From Chlorokybus atmophyticus (taxonomy: Eukaryota; Streptophyta; Chlorokybophyceae; Chlorokybales; Chlorokybaceae), in the NCBI GenBank assembly GCA_009103225.1, contig RHPI01003020.1:240724-298845 (forward strand): a stretch of DNA of 58,122 bases. Reading direction: 5' to 3'. Shown one piece after another: positions 39,770 through 53,247 of the stretch (the stretch's first letter is position 1; the number at the start of each line of letters is the position of its first letter). The notes under the pieces were generated by a model. The model was not told where the DNA came from. It searched no databases and saw only the letters and a list, made by a program, of their open reading frames with translations. Both the position numbers and the translations under genes were made by a program.

Positions 39770-41109
39770 CCTGCCTGCCTACCTTCTAGCAGAGCCTGTA
39801 GTGCTTGCATGCAGAAGAGAGTACCGTTGCTAGGCGGTTGTTGCAAGCACGCCAGCAACCGGAGCAAACATGTGCATGCACGCGCTCACCGTGCATGCGT
39901 GCAAGCATGCAACTGTAACTGCACTTTGTGAGTGAAAACAGAGCACAGGTGCATGCATGCAAGCACTGTACCCTCTGCTAGAAGGCAGGCAAACAGGCAG
40001 GCAGAACCATATGCATGACACATGTGCGTATGTTCTGACGTCAAACGCCTCGCTTTTTACCTGCCGGTGGTGGTGGTGGTGGTGGTGGGTGTGGGGTGGG
40101 TGATGTGTGCGGGTTGGGGGTGGGGGTGGGGGCTTACCTTCACCTGTCGCAGACGCCATGATCTTCAGGAGGATCCCAGCCAGGCGACCACCTTCGCCGC
40201 CGGCAATGCCGTCAATGCCAAGACGCCGGCACGGTACGGCACGGCCAGGATGCGTGCCACCCGCCAGCAGCAACGGTAAGAAGGACACCACCGCCGCCGC
40301 CGCCGACAATGACGACTGCCCTCAAACACGACAACAGTGTGGAACGATTTATCCAACTTGCAAGCACAGATACCGGTGACATCATCCAAACAGGCGCAGC
40401 GTCATAGATGCATGCACGACTTCAGGATGACATTGAAGTGCTGGAGGAGGCGGGGCTGGCACCCACATCAGACTTGCATGTAGGCAGCACAGCTTTGCCT
40501 GCAGTACGCCCTCGCCAAGGACACCCAGCCGGGGGCAAGGTCCCGCATGGAGGCTCTCGCTGCATCCCCTGCCTAGGCTGGACGTCAGGGCTGGGATATG
40601 TTACTACAACCAAACAATGCTGTTGCGTGATGGTAGTTATTGTTAGTATATACATCAACCTCACACGCAACATCTATGCTTGTTTGCACAATGCTGCATC
40701 CAAACAAGCAGTTAGTCCTGGTTGTTAAGGGGTGTTGTTCCTAACTTTGTTCAAGACGTTGTGATGACTCGTTGATGAGTCAATGATGACGCTTGCACAA
40801 AAAAAGTACCAAGTCATGATAACATCTCTGAAAAAAACGACTTGGTCATTGCTTCAGGACGCAACAAGTCACTGAGCTCACTTGGAAGACAGCAGAACAG
40901 CTGCAGGAAAGCTTGATGATCATGATCTCCAGACCACACGCAACAACCTGGCCTGCCTAAGTCCATGGAAATTGCTATGCTTGAACATAGCTACCCTCTC
41001 ACCTCTCACAACATCTCTGTACATGTGCTACGCAGCCAACCAAATAACCTATGTACACTATGTACTTGAAGGCATGTACACTCGCGTGCAGACAATTCAC
41101 ACCCAATTG
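39770..41109. other. intergenic region with coding-like patches
   Basis: No gene can be assembled. GGT and TGGGGG simple repeats lie at 40060-40135. A minus-strand patch (about 40310-40139, ending at a good GTAAGC donor) and another near 40390-40310 look coding-like (e.g. KLDKSFHTVVVFEG), but no complete model was found. Palindromic CATGCATG strings are frequent. Confidence 0.35.
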
Positions 41110-42452
41110 CTACTGCTGCTGCTCCTGCTGCTGTGAGGGTGGCGGTATGCGCGACGGCCCTCTGTTGGCGGTCTTTTTTGGCAGCAAGAATGCGTGCACA
41201 TGCGGCAGCATGCCTCCCTCAGGCATTATGGCGTCGTTGAACAGCTGCGAAAGCTCCTCGTCATTGCTCACCTGAAAGTGTAAGAAAGCACTTGTGAGTG
41301 CCAGTCAGAGTTTCATCTGCTCCTTTCTGATTGTTAGCTGGCTTCGCTCAGCGTGCATATGCTGCTGGCCTGGAAGCAACAGACAAGCCACCTAGTAGAC
41401 ATTTGTGTTAACATGCATGCACACAGCGAAGTGTTGCAGCAGTTGAAACACTAACCGCCCAGCCAAGCTTGACGCTTGACAGAGCCTTTGTCAACCTGAG
41501 GTGTCATGTTGTGTTCAACAAGCGCCTTGGCTGACCCAACTTGCACGCATGCGCATGTGTGTTGGGGTATGACGTTGCACTGACTGTAATTGGTTCTGCT
41601 CAGAACTCGGTTCAGCTGAGCTTCGCTTGAAAGTTGCGTCAATAACTGTCGGACATTTGTGATCGAGTGAGCAACTCAGCCTTAGAAACACGATGTGCAT
41701 CATACGGCCTGCGGTCCAGTTGAGGTTACTCACGGCGAGTAGGATGTGGCGTGGTTGGATAATGTTCTTGCCATGCTGCTTAGCAGCATCTCCAGCAAGG
41801 TCCAGCACCTCAGCCGCGAGGTACTCCAGCACGGCCGCCAGGAAGACTGGCGCACCAGACCCCAGCCGGTCCACCTTCGGGACCAGCGGCGGCGGATCGA
41901 CGGGCTCCTTCAGGTACCGGGCGATCCTCCCGACTGCGCACATGTGTGTGCGTGCGTGGGTGCATGTGTGCATCCACATGATGCATGCATATGTGCACTG
42001 TGGGTACGCCTATAGGTGCGGGTAGATACCTGACTGCGTGAGGGCATACATGTGTGCATGCATGCGTAGGAGCATGTTTGTTGTGTCAGAGCATGCGTGT
42101 GTGCAGAATGAATACAGACACTGAGACTCAGCTTGATCTGAACGCAAGTAGTGTGGCATGAGAGCCTCCTGCACCTGGAAAGATGAGTCCAGCTTTCTGC
42201 TGTCTGCGCACAGGTCTGCGCCTGCGTCTGCCACCGGACCTGCCTTCGTCAGGGAGTTGCATCTGCAGATCTTCTGGTGAGGGCTGATACTCTGTATCCT
42301 CCTGATCCTCCATATCCTCGGGGCTCTCGTCCTTGTTCGCCTGCTGGTCCTTCTGCTTGTCGTCAGTTTCATCAGCTAAACGTGACCGTTTTCCCGGTGG
42401 CGGATAATCCTGCAATCGTTGTGTGATTTGCATATGCACGCACACACGCACG

Positions 42453-42502
<50 letters not shown>

Positions 42503-42628
42503 CTGTGCTGTCCCTGCTTCCATTTCTTTGGTGTTGGTTGTTGTGGTTGTTGTGGTTCTCCTGTACGTTGTCGTATCTCCCTCTGTCTCTGGCCCCGCAG
42601 GTGCCGTGTGCTCCGCCTCGTCCTCCAT
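41110..42628 (-). CDS. atypical histone H2A with long acidic N-terminal extension
   Basis: Four minus-strand exons splice in frame: 42628-42503, 42409-42175, 41933-41734, 41271-41110 (723 nt, 240 aa). Residues about 1-110 form a Thr-rich then Glu/Asp/Gln-rich tail (e.g. [18 protein letters not shown]) followed by a basic patch ([12 protein letters not shown]). The H2A fold follows: [17 protein letters not shown] (alphaN/alpha1), loop L1 replaced by [17 protein letters not shown], then [20 protein letters not shown] (alpha2), [19 protein letters not shown] (alpha3 start, acidic patch NDEE kept) and [15 protein letters not shown] (docking region). The tail is short and ends in a Gln-rich stretch without an SQ[E/D]-hydrophobic (H2A.X) motif. 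Normal H2A is about 130 aa, starts a few residues before KAGLxFP and has GRYAQRVGAG in L1. The protein should be nuclear and able to pair with H2B; replication-independent expression is suggested by the introns. Intron 1 contains a GA/CT microsatellite. Confidence 0.85.
42456..42500. repeat. (GA)n microsatellite in intron 1 of the H2A-like gene
   Basis: An uninterrupted GA run lies just downstream of the splice donor at 42502 on the minus strand, where it reads as CT repeats after GTT. Confidence 0.9.
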
Positions 42629-43775
42629 TGTGAGCTCGTCCTTCTCAGACGCTATGTTCTTGTTTTAACCCTTTGTGAGACTTCAGCCAAATGGCACAAG
42701 TGTTGCTGTTGCTGCTTGCGTTTAGCTAAGTTAACAAGACATGCAGTCTTTGTACATGAAGATGACCTGCGCTCTGGAAGTTTGGGTTGCACCCATTCGG
42801 TCTTCTGGTGTGCATGCACGAAGACTCTGGCCGCCAGCACTAAAGCTACGTGTGTTTCTGAAGCCATGCATGGGCTTACAAAACAACCGAAAGGACAGCT
42901 GAGCTTAACACCGTGTTGCCAAGAAACCCCCCCGAGCTGAGTCGTGCGTTGCAAGGCAAAAACTCTGGTTCAGTCTTACAACAACAACGACACTACCGAC
43001 CGGTAGATGTTATTGTTGCCATGACAACCGTTGCATAAGCGGTGCTCTCAAATGAAGCGAAAACTTAGACTGCACGCAAGGCCAGTAGTGCATGTTGGCA
43101 TGCATTGGCCTTGAGCTGCATGCAAGTTGTTGACAACTTCCCATGCATGCATGGCATGCATGGGCACCGCCACTGAGACTCACTTGCACAGCAGCATGCA
43201 AGGCCCTTTGCAAGACCAACCAACCCCAGCTACCTGCGTTTGACAGAGACCCTCTCTCCTCGAGTAGATATTCACCCCTTTAGCTTCCAGATTTTCTTCT
43301 CCTGGGCCAAGTCATTCCATCCTTTCTCTCATGCGCTCCCCCCTCCCTCTCCTCCTCCTCCTCCGCCGCCGCCCATAGGCCATATGAAAGACACAAGAGG
43401 GCCTCTGTGTTCTATGAATTCCATTGGCCCTGCCATGCATGCTCCACAGGTATATGTAGCCAGTTACTTTGATTAAAATGCTTGTGAAATGAGGTACGCA
43501 AGGAAGCAAGCAGGCTGGCTTCTTTCATTACTATCAGAACCTCAGCACGCTGAGGCTGTAAAGATCAAGTGCCAGTGAGTTGAGTATCCTCTTTCAGAGT
43601 AGTTCGTTGCTTTGAGTCGCATTCACACTTTCGTGCTGCATGGTGAGCTACGCTGTGCTGTCTGAGGGTAGACCATAGGGGCAAGGGGGCCGCCCGCTTG
43701 CCATTCTTGCAAGCAAAGCAAGCATAACAAAAGGACAGCGCAGCCGCTTGGACAGGCCAGCAGCTGCTCATATAC

Positions 43776-44545
<770 letters not shown>

Positions 44546-46280
44546 TTTTTGAAGCGCCCGTCGTTGGGCTCAGTCGCGTACATGGTGTTGTCATTGTCAC
44601 TACTCCTGCTGCTGTTGTTGGTGTTGGCACTATGTTGGTGTTGATGCTGCCGCTGATGGTTGTGGACTTGTACGTGCGTGCGTGCGTGCGTGCGTGCGTT
44701 GCTTGTGATACTGGTACTGTTCCATATCAAGTTGCTGCTGCTGCTGCTGTTGCCTGAGAGGTGCCACTGTTGCTGATGACAGGTCGTGCGGGCATTGCTA
44801 CTGATAGCAACAGTGCAACTGACTTGGGCTGCTGGATCATCAGAGACCGAGAGAGAACCCATTCGACTTCAGCTAGCTGCAACGCTCTCGGTTGGTACGG
44901 CATTATGCATCGGTGTATGTGATTTGCAATCTGTGTGAACAGCTTTCATAGTCAACCATGTAAGCTGTTGCAGAAGACTGTCAGCCCAGATCACAAGCGC
45001 GTTCGGCGTTCTCATGGCGAAGTCTTTCACTAATGCGGTCGCTGTGGCACGCACTGAAAGGAGACCTGCCAGGCCCTCCATTAATACGGTATTGGAATTG
45101 TCTCAGCAGGTCTGAGCAAATGTAATATGTCAGGTGGCTTGCCATCAAGTATGCTTGTGCAGTGATAGGCAGGGTTGACAGTACGTAGCTTGGTGTGACG
45201 CTGTCGCTGTTAGTGTATGAGAGATTTTGGGTGGCTTGCCATCAAGTATGCGTCATCCTCAAAGGTACCATGCCGGCAAAGCAACTGACTGCTTGCAGCA
45301 CATGTGACATGTGCATACGGGCGCAACCTGCCTAACAAACATGCGAGCATTATGTAGTCTTCAGGTTGCCTGCTGCTTTCTACTGCCTGCCTTGCCACGC
45401 ATTGCATATAGAAGCACATAGCATAGCATTCGTAGAGGCTTTGGTTGTAAGCAATTGTTTTTGCCTGCCTTGTCTGCTATTGCTGCTTGTATTACACAGC
45501 TTCCGTGTGAGATGCATGTTGTGGCTATGGCTTGTACCCTGTTTTACCACGGCTGCAACCAAAGCATGCGGCCACAGTTTCCTTGTGTATAACTCCGTAT
45601 AGACAAGCAGGGCAAGCATTGTCGTTGTCGTTGTCACGTGGCCTGCCCCTCTAGCATTTGATGCAACATGCCCCTAGCCCCCTAGCTTAGCCCTTTGAAA
45701 GTTGATGAAATTTGGGTTTCTGTTTGTGCGGCTTTGCTCGTCCTGTGGCGTGCTTATGTACGTCTGCCCCCTGCCTGCGCTGCCTTGTTTCTACCCGAGG
45801 GTTCCAAAAACCTGAAACCTAAATGTTGAGTGTCCTAGTCTTGTCTGTTGAGCATTGTATGAGCTTTCCAAATGATTCAAGTCGCACTCACACACAACTA
45901 GCACAACACAGACAAGCAGCCAGGACACCAGCACGCGCAATCAAATCAACGCAGGGGCGTAGCTGATGCAGTGCACTAGCCAAGTGCGTGCAAGGATTGG
46001 GGGTGAGAGCGGGGGGGCAAGGCAAAGCAGGCAAGGCAGCAGTGCACCATCTGTGGTCACGCAGATACAGGCATTAGGCCGGTGGCTTCAGGCAGGCAGG
46101 AGGACGACAGCAGCAAGACAGCAGCAGGGCGGAGGCGGAGGGAGTCGGGGTGTGGTTGTGCTGTGAGGTGCAGACGCCACCACAGCCGCCATAGCAGGGC
46201 TCGCATAATTGTAAGACCCATACTGAGACCCGTAGTGAGTGCCGATGGTGTTGCAGAACATCTGGTGGCTACCAGCATGC

Positions 46281-46321
46281 ATATGTGGCCGAGACAGAGA
46301 AGATCTGTCTCGGCCACATAT
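46281..46321. repeat. 18-bp perfect hairpin, 5-base loop
   Basis: The left arm 46281-46298 (ATATGTGGCCGAGACAGA) is exactly complementary to 46304-46321, with loop GAAGA. The stem is GC-rich in the middle. It lies about 570 bp downstream of the NOT4 stop on the same transcribed side, so it could be a 3' end or terminator-like RNA structure. Confidence 0.8.
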
Positions 46322-46888
46322 ACAACGCTGCTTGTGCTTGTGCATACTTAGGCGCGTTGGTGATTTTCGCATGCTTGGACATACGCGCTGGACACTATAA
46401 ACACGTATGACCACTGTGGCCACTGTTGGCATGCCATACCCAACTACATGCTACATGCCATACCCAACTACATGCTTCCCACATGATCATCATATCGCAA
46501 TACACCCACATCACTGCATGTATCATCTGCTGCTGCGCCAGTTGGACATACAAACTGGAACTATCCTTGTGCAGCTCAAGTGAGCGTACAAACTGTCATG
46601 TGCTTGCACCCAATGCAGTTTGTGCTGCAGCATGTGTGGTACAGTATGTTGCATACATGCACACAAGCCAAACTTGAAGGACAACATGCAGGTATCTGTG
46701 TACCTGGTAGCTCTCCAAATACAATGGCCATCCGCATGCATCACTATGTAACCATGTTGTGCAGGTGAAGAAAATCCAACATTTGGCACATGTGGGTCGA
46801 GCTGCATGGCACAGTCGCACAGTCGATGTCTCACTCAACATTCTGACTGCGTATAACGGCTCTATTGCAGGGTCAGGAGATATAAGTC

Positions 46889-49800
46889 TCAAGACGCTCG
46901 CTGAGAACTGTTCTGCACAGACTGAGTTGACCATGAAGCACCGCGTGCTGGTGCACCTCTGAGAAAGTTGCTGTCAGACGCAATATTCTCCAGCAACACG
47001 TCATCGATGCCAATGCGCTCCTTCACCTGTAGATGCCACCACATTAACATCACGCAGATGGCGAACGCGTGTGACCTTGCTGACTACAACAGAGTCTGCA
47101 TATACCTCAAGCAGCTTGGACTCCAATGCTTCCACTGTGCGTCGTGCATCTTCGACCTGCCGCTCCAGGCACTTGACGTGCGAAGATGACGAACCGCCGT
47201 TGCCATAGGACAACAAGCTTGAGGACATGTCTGGCAGCACGGATGATGAACCCAACCATGGTAGCTGACTCCGCATGCTGTCTAGCAACGACGACATGCC
47301 TGCTCCGGTCTTCTCAGACCAGCCGCACAGCAGATCCGTGACCACACTGTTGCTTACGGCACCAGAGGAGCCATAAGCTACTGCCGCTGCTGCCACAGAT
47401 CGCAGAGCAGCCACAGCTTCAGTCACATCTGCAGTGTTTGCAGCTGCCATAGCTGCAGCTACTGCTGACCTGTTCAGGCAGGTGTCAATATGAGCAATCT
47501 GGACAACTGACGGACTTGTACAACTACAGTAATCGAAATAGTCTACTTGAGTTACCTGATGTCTTCTTGGGTCGCAGCTGCTGTAGTGCTGTTTGAACGC
47601 GACCGTTTCTGCTTGTTGTCTGTCTCGCGTCGAAGATTTCCATTGGCAGTGGGTGCATCGAGAGTTTTGGCAATGTTGCTGTTCACCACGCCACCAGGCT
47701 GAGAAGACTGCTCAGCAAATTGCAGGGTTGCGCTGGCAGGAGCTTTCATTGAAGATGATGATACTGCCTTGTCAACTACTCGGCTGGCTGGGCCATTGCT
47801 GTGCACAGCTTTGGTATTAGCGGAGCTGTTTGCAACAGCAGCTGCTGCCTGCTGCTGCAACAAAATGGCAGCGTCTCCTGGTAGTGCCAACTTCACACCA
47901 GTCGTGAAGTCCTCGTCGCGACCCAAAGAACCGCCAGATGACTTGCTAAGTTTCTTGGATCGTAGTCTCTCGGCATCCTTCTCCTTATCCTTTTCCTTAT
48001 CACGCCGATGCTTTTCAGCCTCTTCATCACGACGTTTCCGCTCAGCTGCAGCGGCCTTTTCAACCTTCTCCCGCTCACGTCGCAGCTTCTTTTCGCGCTT
48101 GCGGATCACCTTCTACACACCACATGCGCCTACTGTCAGCATACATGACCAGCATCACTGAACTCAAAACGCATGGTTCGGCTGCATACCTTCTGGTCTG
48201 CTGTGAGCTCACCACCCGCCAGGTGATCATCATCATCAGGTACGGATGTGGCGTCCAGAGCTTCTTGCTCATCATTCTGCGATGTGTCATCGCCATTTGC
48301 CAGACTGCCATCTGTCTCGGGACTACCAGGTGACACCGTAGACGCTCCTGAGCTCAGCTGGTAAGGATGTTCAGCACTGTGGACACGCTCAAGGGCGCCA
48401 TTGCGCCAACCTTCAGGAGGCATGTCTGTACTGGAAGTTGACATGCCTGGTCCAGGCTGCATACCCATCCAAGGGTTGCCGCGCGTCAAAGATGGGCCAC
48501 TGGTCAGGCTGGGGTTAGGCCAAGTGGCCGCGGTGTGTGGGTGCTGATTGTGGATGCTGTGGCTCTGCCCTGGAACTGCGGTCTGTCCATTGCTGGCAGC
48601 TAGGAACTGAGCAAAACCTCCAGCTGCTACGGCCTGGCCAAAAGGTCCACTGCCAAGCTGTGGGTAACTTGTGCTGGCAGGTGCAGCACCGTTACCAGCA
48701 TTGCTTGACGAGGGCGCAGTGCTACCCATGACAAATCCTCCGACCAACCCAGCAAACGCATGATTCCCATGATTCTGACTTGGACCTGGACCGAAAAGCG
48801 ATGGTTGAAAACCTGGAGGGGGTGTGCGTCGTGCTGTTGTTGGTTGTAATTGCTGTTGTTGCAGAGGCTGTGGGTGTGCTTGATGTGAAGGCTGTGGTTG
48901 CAGGGCAGATATGGAGGTGCCAGGTGCAGGGTAAGTCTGCGGCCCTGCTAACCAATTCAGTTGATTGACTGCCTGCGTGCCATGAGGAGTAGCTGCTAGA
49001 TTCCCAGGGTCATATGCCTTTCCCGCACCCATGATGGCAGGATCCACAAAACTGTTGCTACCAAAAAGCCCTGATGCTGGGCGTATGCCAAAATCCAACT
49101 GCCGTGCAGCAGCTGGCCCTGCGGGTTGTTTCACTCCTAATGCTGAGAACAATGCTGACATGTCCACGCTTGCACTGCCATTGCCCTGGACATTTGGTGT
49201 TGCAAACCCAGGGGGTCCAGTAGACACCGGTCTTGCGGGTGCAAACCCAGGAGGAGCTGGCTTCGCAAACCCTGGAGGGACTGCACAACAGGCAGTGAGG
49301 AAGATGCAACCCAAGCAAACTACTGCTTCCTAACAAGCAACCAGGCAGCTGAGCCCTGCACACCTTGACTTATGTGCATACAACATCAGGTACTTCTGCA
49401 ATTGCAAAAACTCACCCGAAAGTCTTGTTGCCGCCGAGCGCTCCAATTCGGACACTGTCATTGGTGGTGCTGTAGGCTTCAGTATAGGAGATATTGGGGC
49501 AGAATGCTGGGTTGAGCTTTGCTCAAAAGTGATGCTCACATTCGGCAGCATGGCACGAAGGGACTGATGCCAACTTTCTAAGCTCGCAGCGGGTTGTAGG
49601 GCTGGTTCAATTGAGGGTGTGCGCGAGGATGCTGATGTGCTCTGACCAGCCCTGCTTGGCCTGCCATCCACACCTGGTGTTTCCTCAGCATCCCCACGTG
49701 CAAATGTAAATCGTGACTGCCTTGCAGGTTTTGCTGCTAACGACAGATTGGCAGCAAGCCGGCCTGCCTCAGCGGAGCGGATGCCAGCAAGGGCAGTAGC

Positions 49801-52650
49801 ATGTGGCAAGGTAGAGCCCTCAGCCCACGGATCAAAGTCCAGGTCAAGGATGTCCTTAAACAGGTCTTGTGCATCCTGTTCTTGATCGATGTCATCGGCT
49901 GGTTCCACAGGCACTGTGTTCATGTACCCCCCAAGACGCGACTGTGCTTCTGTAAAAGGCGAACCTTCAGGATTACTCAATGGATGAAAGTCTCTTAATG
50001 CATCAGGCACTGCTGCCAAGGCTGGTGATAGGGGTGGTGGAGGTGGTAGGGGAGAGCTCGCAGGTCCTGACCAAGCAATCTGGCGATCGGACTCTTCTTC
50101 CAACCCGATTGTCTGTGCAATCTCGCGATCTTCCCAGCTATCGACCTCCTCCTCCTCAAGAAGTTGCACCTTGCTGCTGGTGCGGACAGGCCGCTGTGGT
50201 GATGCCGGTTCTGCTGTACTTGTCTGAACTTCAAGCTGACTTGGTTCAGGTGCAGAACTAGCCTCTGCAGGGGTGGCAGAGGCAGGCTCAATCTCCGCAG
50301 AAACATCTAAGCGCGCTGTCTGGGAAGGTACCCGCTGTATGCTTGCATGTGATGCTGCGACCTTGCCTGGAGGCTCAGCAGCCACGGCAGCAAATAGTGG
50401 TCTGCCGGATGAGCTTGCAGCAGGCTGTGTAGATCGTGTTGGTGGTGTGCTGGGTGTATTGGAAAGCAGAGAAATGGAGGCAGGGCGAGGACCTGTGGTG
50501 CCTGATGAAAGCGGAATGCGAGTTGTCATAACAGGTGCAGGCGGTCGAGCAGCATGAGGACCCCACACAGGCTGCGTGATTGGTGGGTTGGCAGGTCCCG
50601 GAGGTGCCGGTGGTGATACTCGCTTTCCTCGGCCTGCTGCCGCAGGAGGCGGTGCTGCTGCAGCTGCCTTCGCAGCGAGCGACGCTTTTGCTCCCCAGGA
50701 CGACGTTGGTGGTAAGCTAATCGGTGGTACAGCAGACGGTGTCAAGGCCGCAGTGTCAGCTTGCTGAGGTGGACCTTCAGATCGCCCTCCTCGTGATGTT
50801 GAGTGCGTGGCCTCATGAAAATTTTGATGTTTGCTGCCAAATCGTGCCAACATTTCCTCCTTAGTGAAGCTGTCTTCTTCCACGCCAACGTCATGCAGGT
50901 ACAAGCAATCCGGATTGTTACAAGGCACATGCCGCAAAAAAGCATTGCAGTACTTTGTCGTGCCAAAACAAGCCCTGCAGCAATGCGTATTCAGAAAATC
51001 GGTCACACGCATCCACGGCCAACCTGACACAGTATCAAACCCAACGTGATGCACACAACTTACCGGACAAGTCTGCCTTGGTGTATAGTGCCATCTATGG
51101 CTGCTATGCACGCCATTGCATCTTCTTCCCGTGCAAAGGTGACATAAGCACTGCCACCGGGAGCAGAAGCAGCAAAGGGGAAATTATTTCCCCGGTTAAC
51201 TGCTATCTTCAAAATCTTCCCAAATTGGCCAAAGTGCTCATGCCTTCTCAACACCTGACAGCATGAGCATTGGACACAATTACAGATTGGACGCATTCCT
51301 CTGTTGCACTTCCAGTGTATATATATGCCAACAGCATGGAAGACTCAATACACGCAGACAGTATGCTGCAACCGTGTGACATTGTGAACTAAGCATGCAA
51401 GACAGTGTTACCTCTTCCAAACAATCTGATGGCGCCAACCCGACAACATAAACCAGGTTCCGTTGTATGACACGCATGTTGCTCAAATGTTTTCGCGAGG
51501 CAGAGACTTCCGATCGCTCTTGCTTCTCTTTTTGCTTCTTATCGTTGATGATCTTTTGCAACCTGCTCAACGCAGAACCAATGTTGAATCTCAGGACATG
51601 GCGATACCACAGCAACTAGACACATGGCAAGATACTTACTGCTGCGGATCTGGAGCACTTGTGTTTATGTTGTCCAAGTCATAAGGCGTGCGGCAAGCTG
51701 GGCAGCGAGCGGTTGTGTAGTCTTTGTTCGCAATCTCAACAATTTGATGCCAGCACCACAGACAAATCTACAACACAAACACAGCAAGTACAGGTTGAAT
51801 AGAGAGCACCTGCACTGTAATGCTGCGCTGCTGAACTCACCAAGTCCCGCAATTTACACAGCAATAACGTTTTGTACTCATCTTTTTATGTACTCGTCGA
51901 CCAGTACCGCACATGTACTGTTCAATTGCACTGCTTGCGGGCTACATAGTTGCTAACGGCATTTCTAATTGCATTCAAGGGTGTTCCGACAACCACTCAT
52001 ACAGGGAGCTAGTATGCTGCATGCATGCACAGAAGCTCCCGGTATGAGGCCCAATTTCCGTCTGTACCAGGCCAAGTCAGCTTCAATTGCGCCAGTACAG
52101 GTTGCAAGGGTCCACGATAACACGGCACAACTGGTTGTACGTACTGCTTGAACAAGTTGGACACGGACCCTGGGCCCAATGCAGCAAGCTGCATGACTTG
52201 TGCACAAAACCTGTGGGGCAGCGCTGGAATGCTGGTGAAGCAGCTAGCACGCAATGAGTTTGCTGACCAGCTTGCAACGACCAAGTGGCTTAAATTAGCT
52301 TCTACCAAGGCCCAGCCGTTGCCGTAGAGGCTTCACTGCTGAGATTGGCGACCACACATCAAGCAATGCTGGATCGGCCTTGTTTTGTCAGATAAGCAAG
52401 ACTTCATTGTACAAGAGAAACGCTGCTGTTCAAACGGCAGGCTTCCTTCAATCGCAGAGTTGTCGCTCTTCTTGATGTGCGGAGCAATGACCATCAATAT
52501 ATGGTCATTGCTATGACCATCCACAGCGTCAGCACAGCTGCTTCTCGTGCTCACCTGATAGCCGCATTTGCAAGGCAGAAAATGCTTGTCCGTAAGGTCA
52601 AGATCCTCAAGGCAGAGAGGGCACTGCTCCTGCTCGTCCGCGTAGTCCAT
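46889..52650 (-). CDS. NOT4: CNOT4/NOT4-type RING E3 ubiquitin ligase
   Basis: Nine minus-strand exons splice in frame: 52650-52555, 51767-51640, 51562-51412, 51254-51064, 50974-49416, 49280-48190, 48112-47556, 47469-47106, 47026-46889 (4275 nt, 1424 aa). Order of domains: C4C4 RING (CPLCLEDLDLTDKHFLPCKC, then GYQICLWCWHQIVE, RCPACRTPYD) at residues 9-60; basic linker; RRM (RNLVYVVGLAPSDC, GKILKIAVNR, GGSAYVTFAREEDAMACIAA); CCCH-type finger FLRHVPCNNPDCLYLHD; then more than 1,100 residues of low-complexity Pro/Ser/Gln-rich sequence with repeated PPGFA motifs and a Lys/Arg/Glu coiled coil (about residues 1073-1130). NOT4 is the E3 subunit of the CCR4-NOT deadenylase and marks stalled ribosomes and other substrates. 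A Met 22 codons upstream (52716) is an alternative start. The protein is about twice the length of animal CNOT4. Confidence 0.93.
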
Positions 52651-53247
52651 GTCTGCTGAGCTTTGTTCACTAAATTGAGTGTGCTGAAAAGAACCCCTTC
52701 TGCTGATCCGCAGCAAATTACTCTCTGGTCAATAGCAAGCCTCGACACCTCAGCCTCCTACCTCGACCTCCTACGACCACGTCCTCCGACACCGCCGCCG
52801 CCGCCCGCCTCGACAGCTGGTTTTCTAGGGTTAGGGTTTCATGCTCCGAACTGCTTTTGGTGGAAGGGGAAAACATAACAAAACTCTGCAAATGCATAAA
52901 CGGCATGGAGAATATCGTTACAACGAGATGTAGTCGTAACTGCCTGCAGCGGCCATTATACAATGCATGCATTGACTGGTCAAGTAGCCAGTTGAGCCAC
53001 GCGCAGTGTTCTGTCTGCAGGACATTTGGCATAGCCCGGGATGCAAGGGAGACGTGCGCACAGAGTGGCCGTTGGATGAAGCGTGTGGGGTGAATGGCAT
53101 CATAATGCCGAGGAGATGTAGTCTTACACCTGGACGCGTGCTCCCTGGCTGTAAGAAAGGCGCTGACTGGGGCTCCGCCCTGGCTATAACCTCAAGCCCT
53201 ATTTGCCATGCTTATAGCCAGGGAGGATTGAGGCTAAAGGCGGTGCC
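52651..53247. promoter_or_regulatory. divergent promoter with telo-box (NOT4 / SWC4)
   Basis: This 597-bp spacer separates the two start codons. It contains AGGGTTAGGGTTT at 52827-52839, a double plant telo-box on the plus strand. Near the DMAP1 start it has a 12-bp inverted repeat, CCCTGGCTATAA (53178-53189) against 53212-53223, which would form a hairpin about 25-70 bases before the ATG. Confidence 0.65.

Noticed and set aside
40139-40390. Candidate exons on the minus strand near 40.3 kb
   Set aside because: One good donor and short coding-like runs exist, but no start, acceptor-donor chain or family could be assembled.
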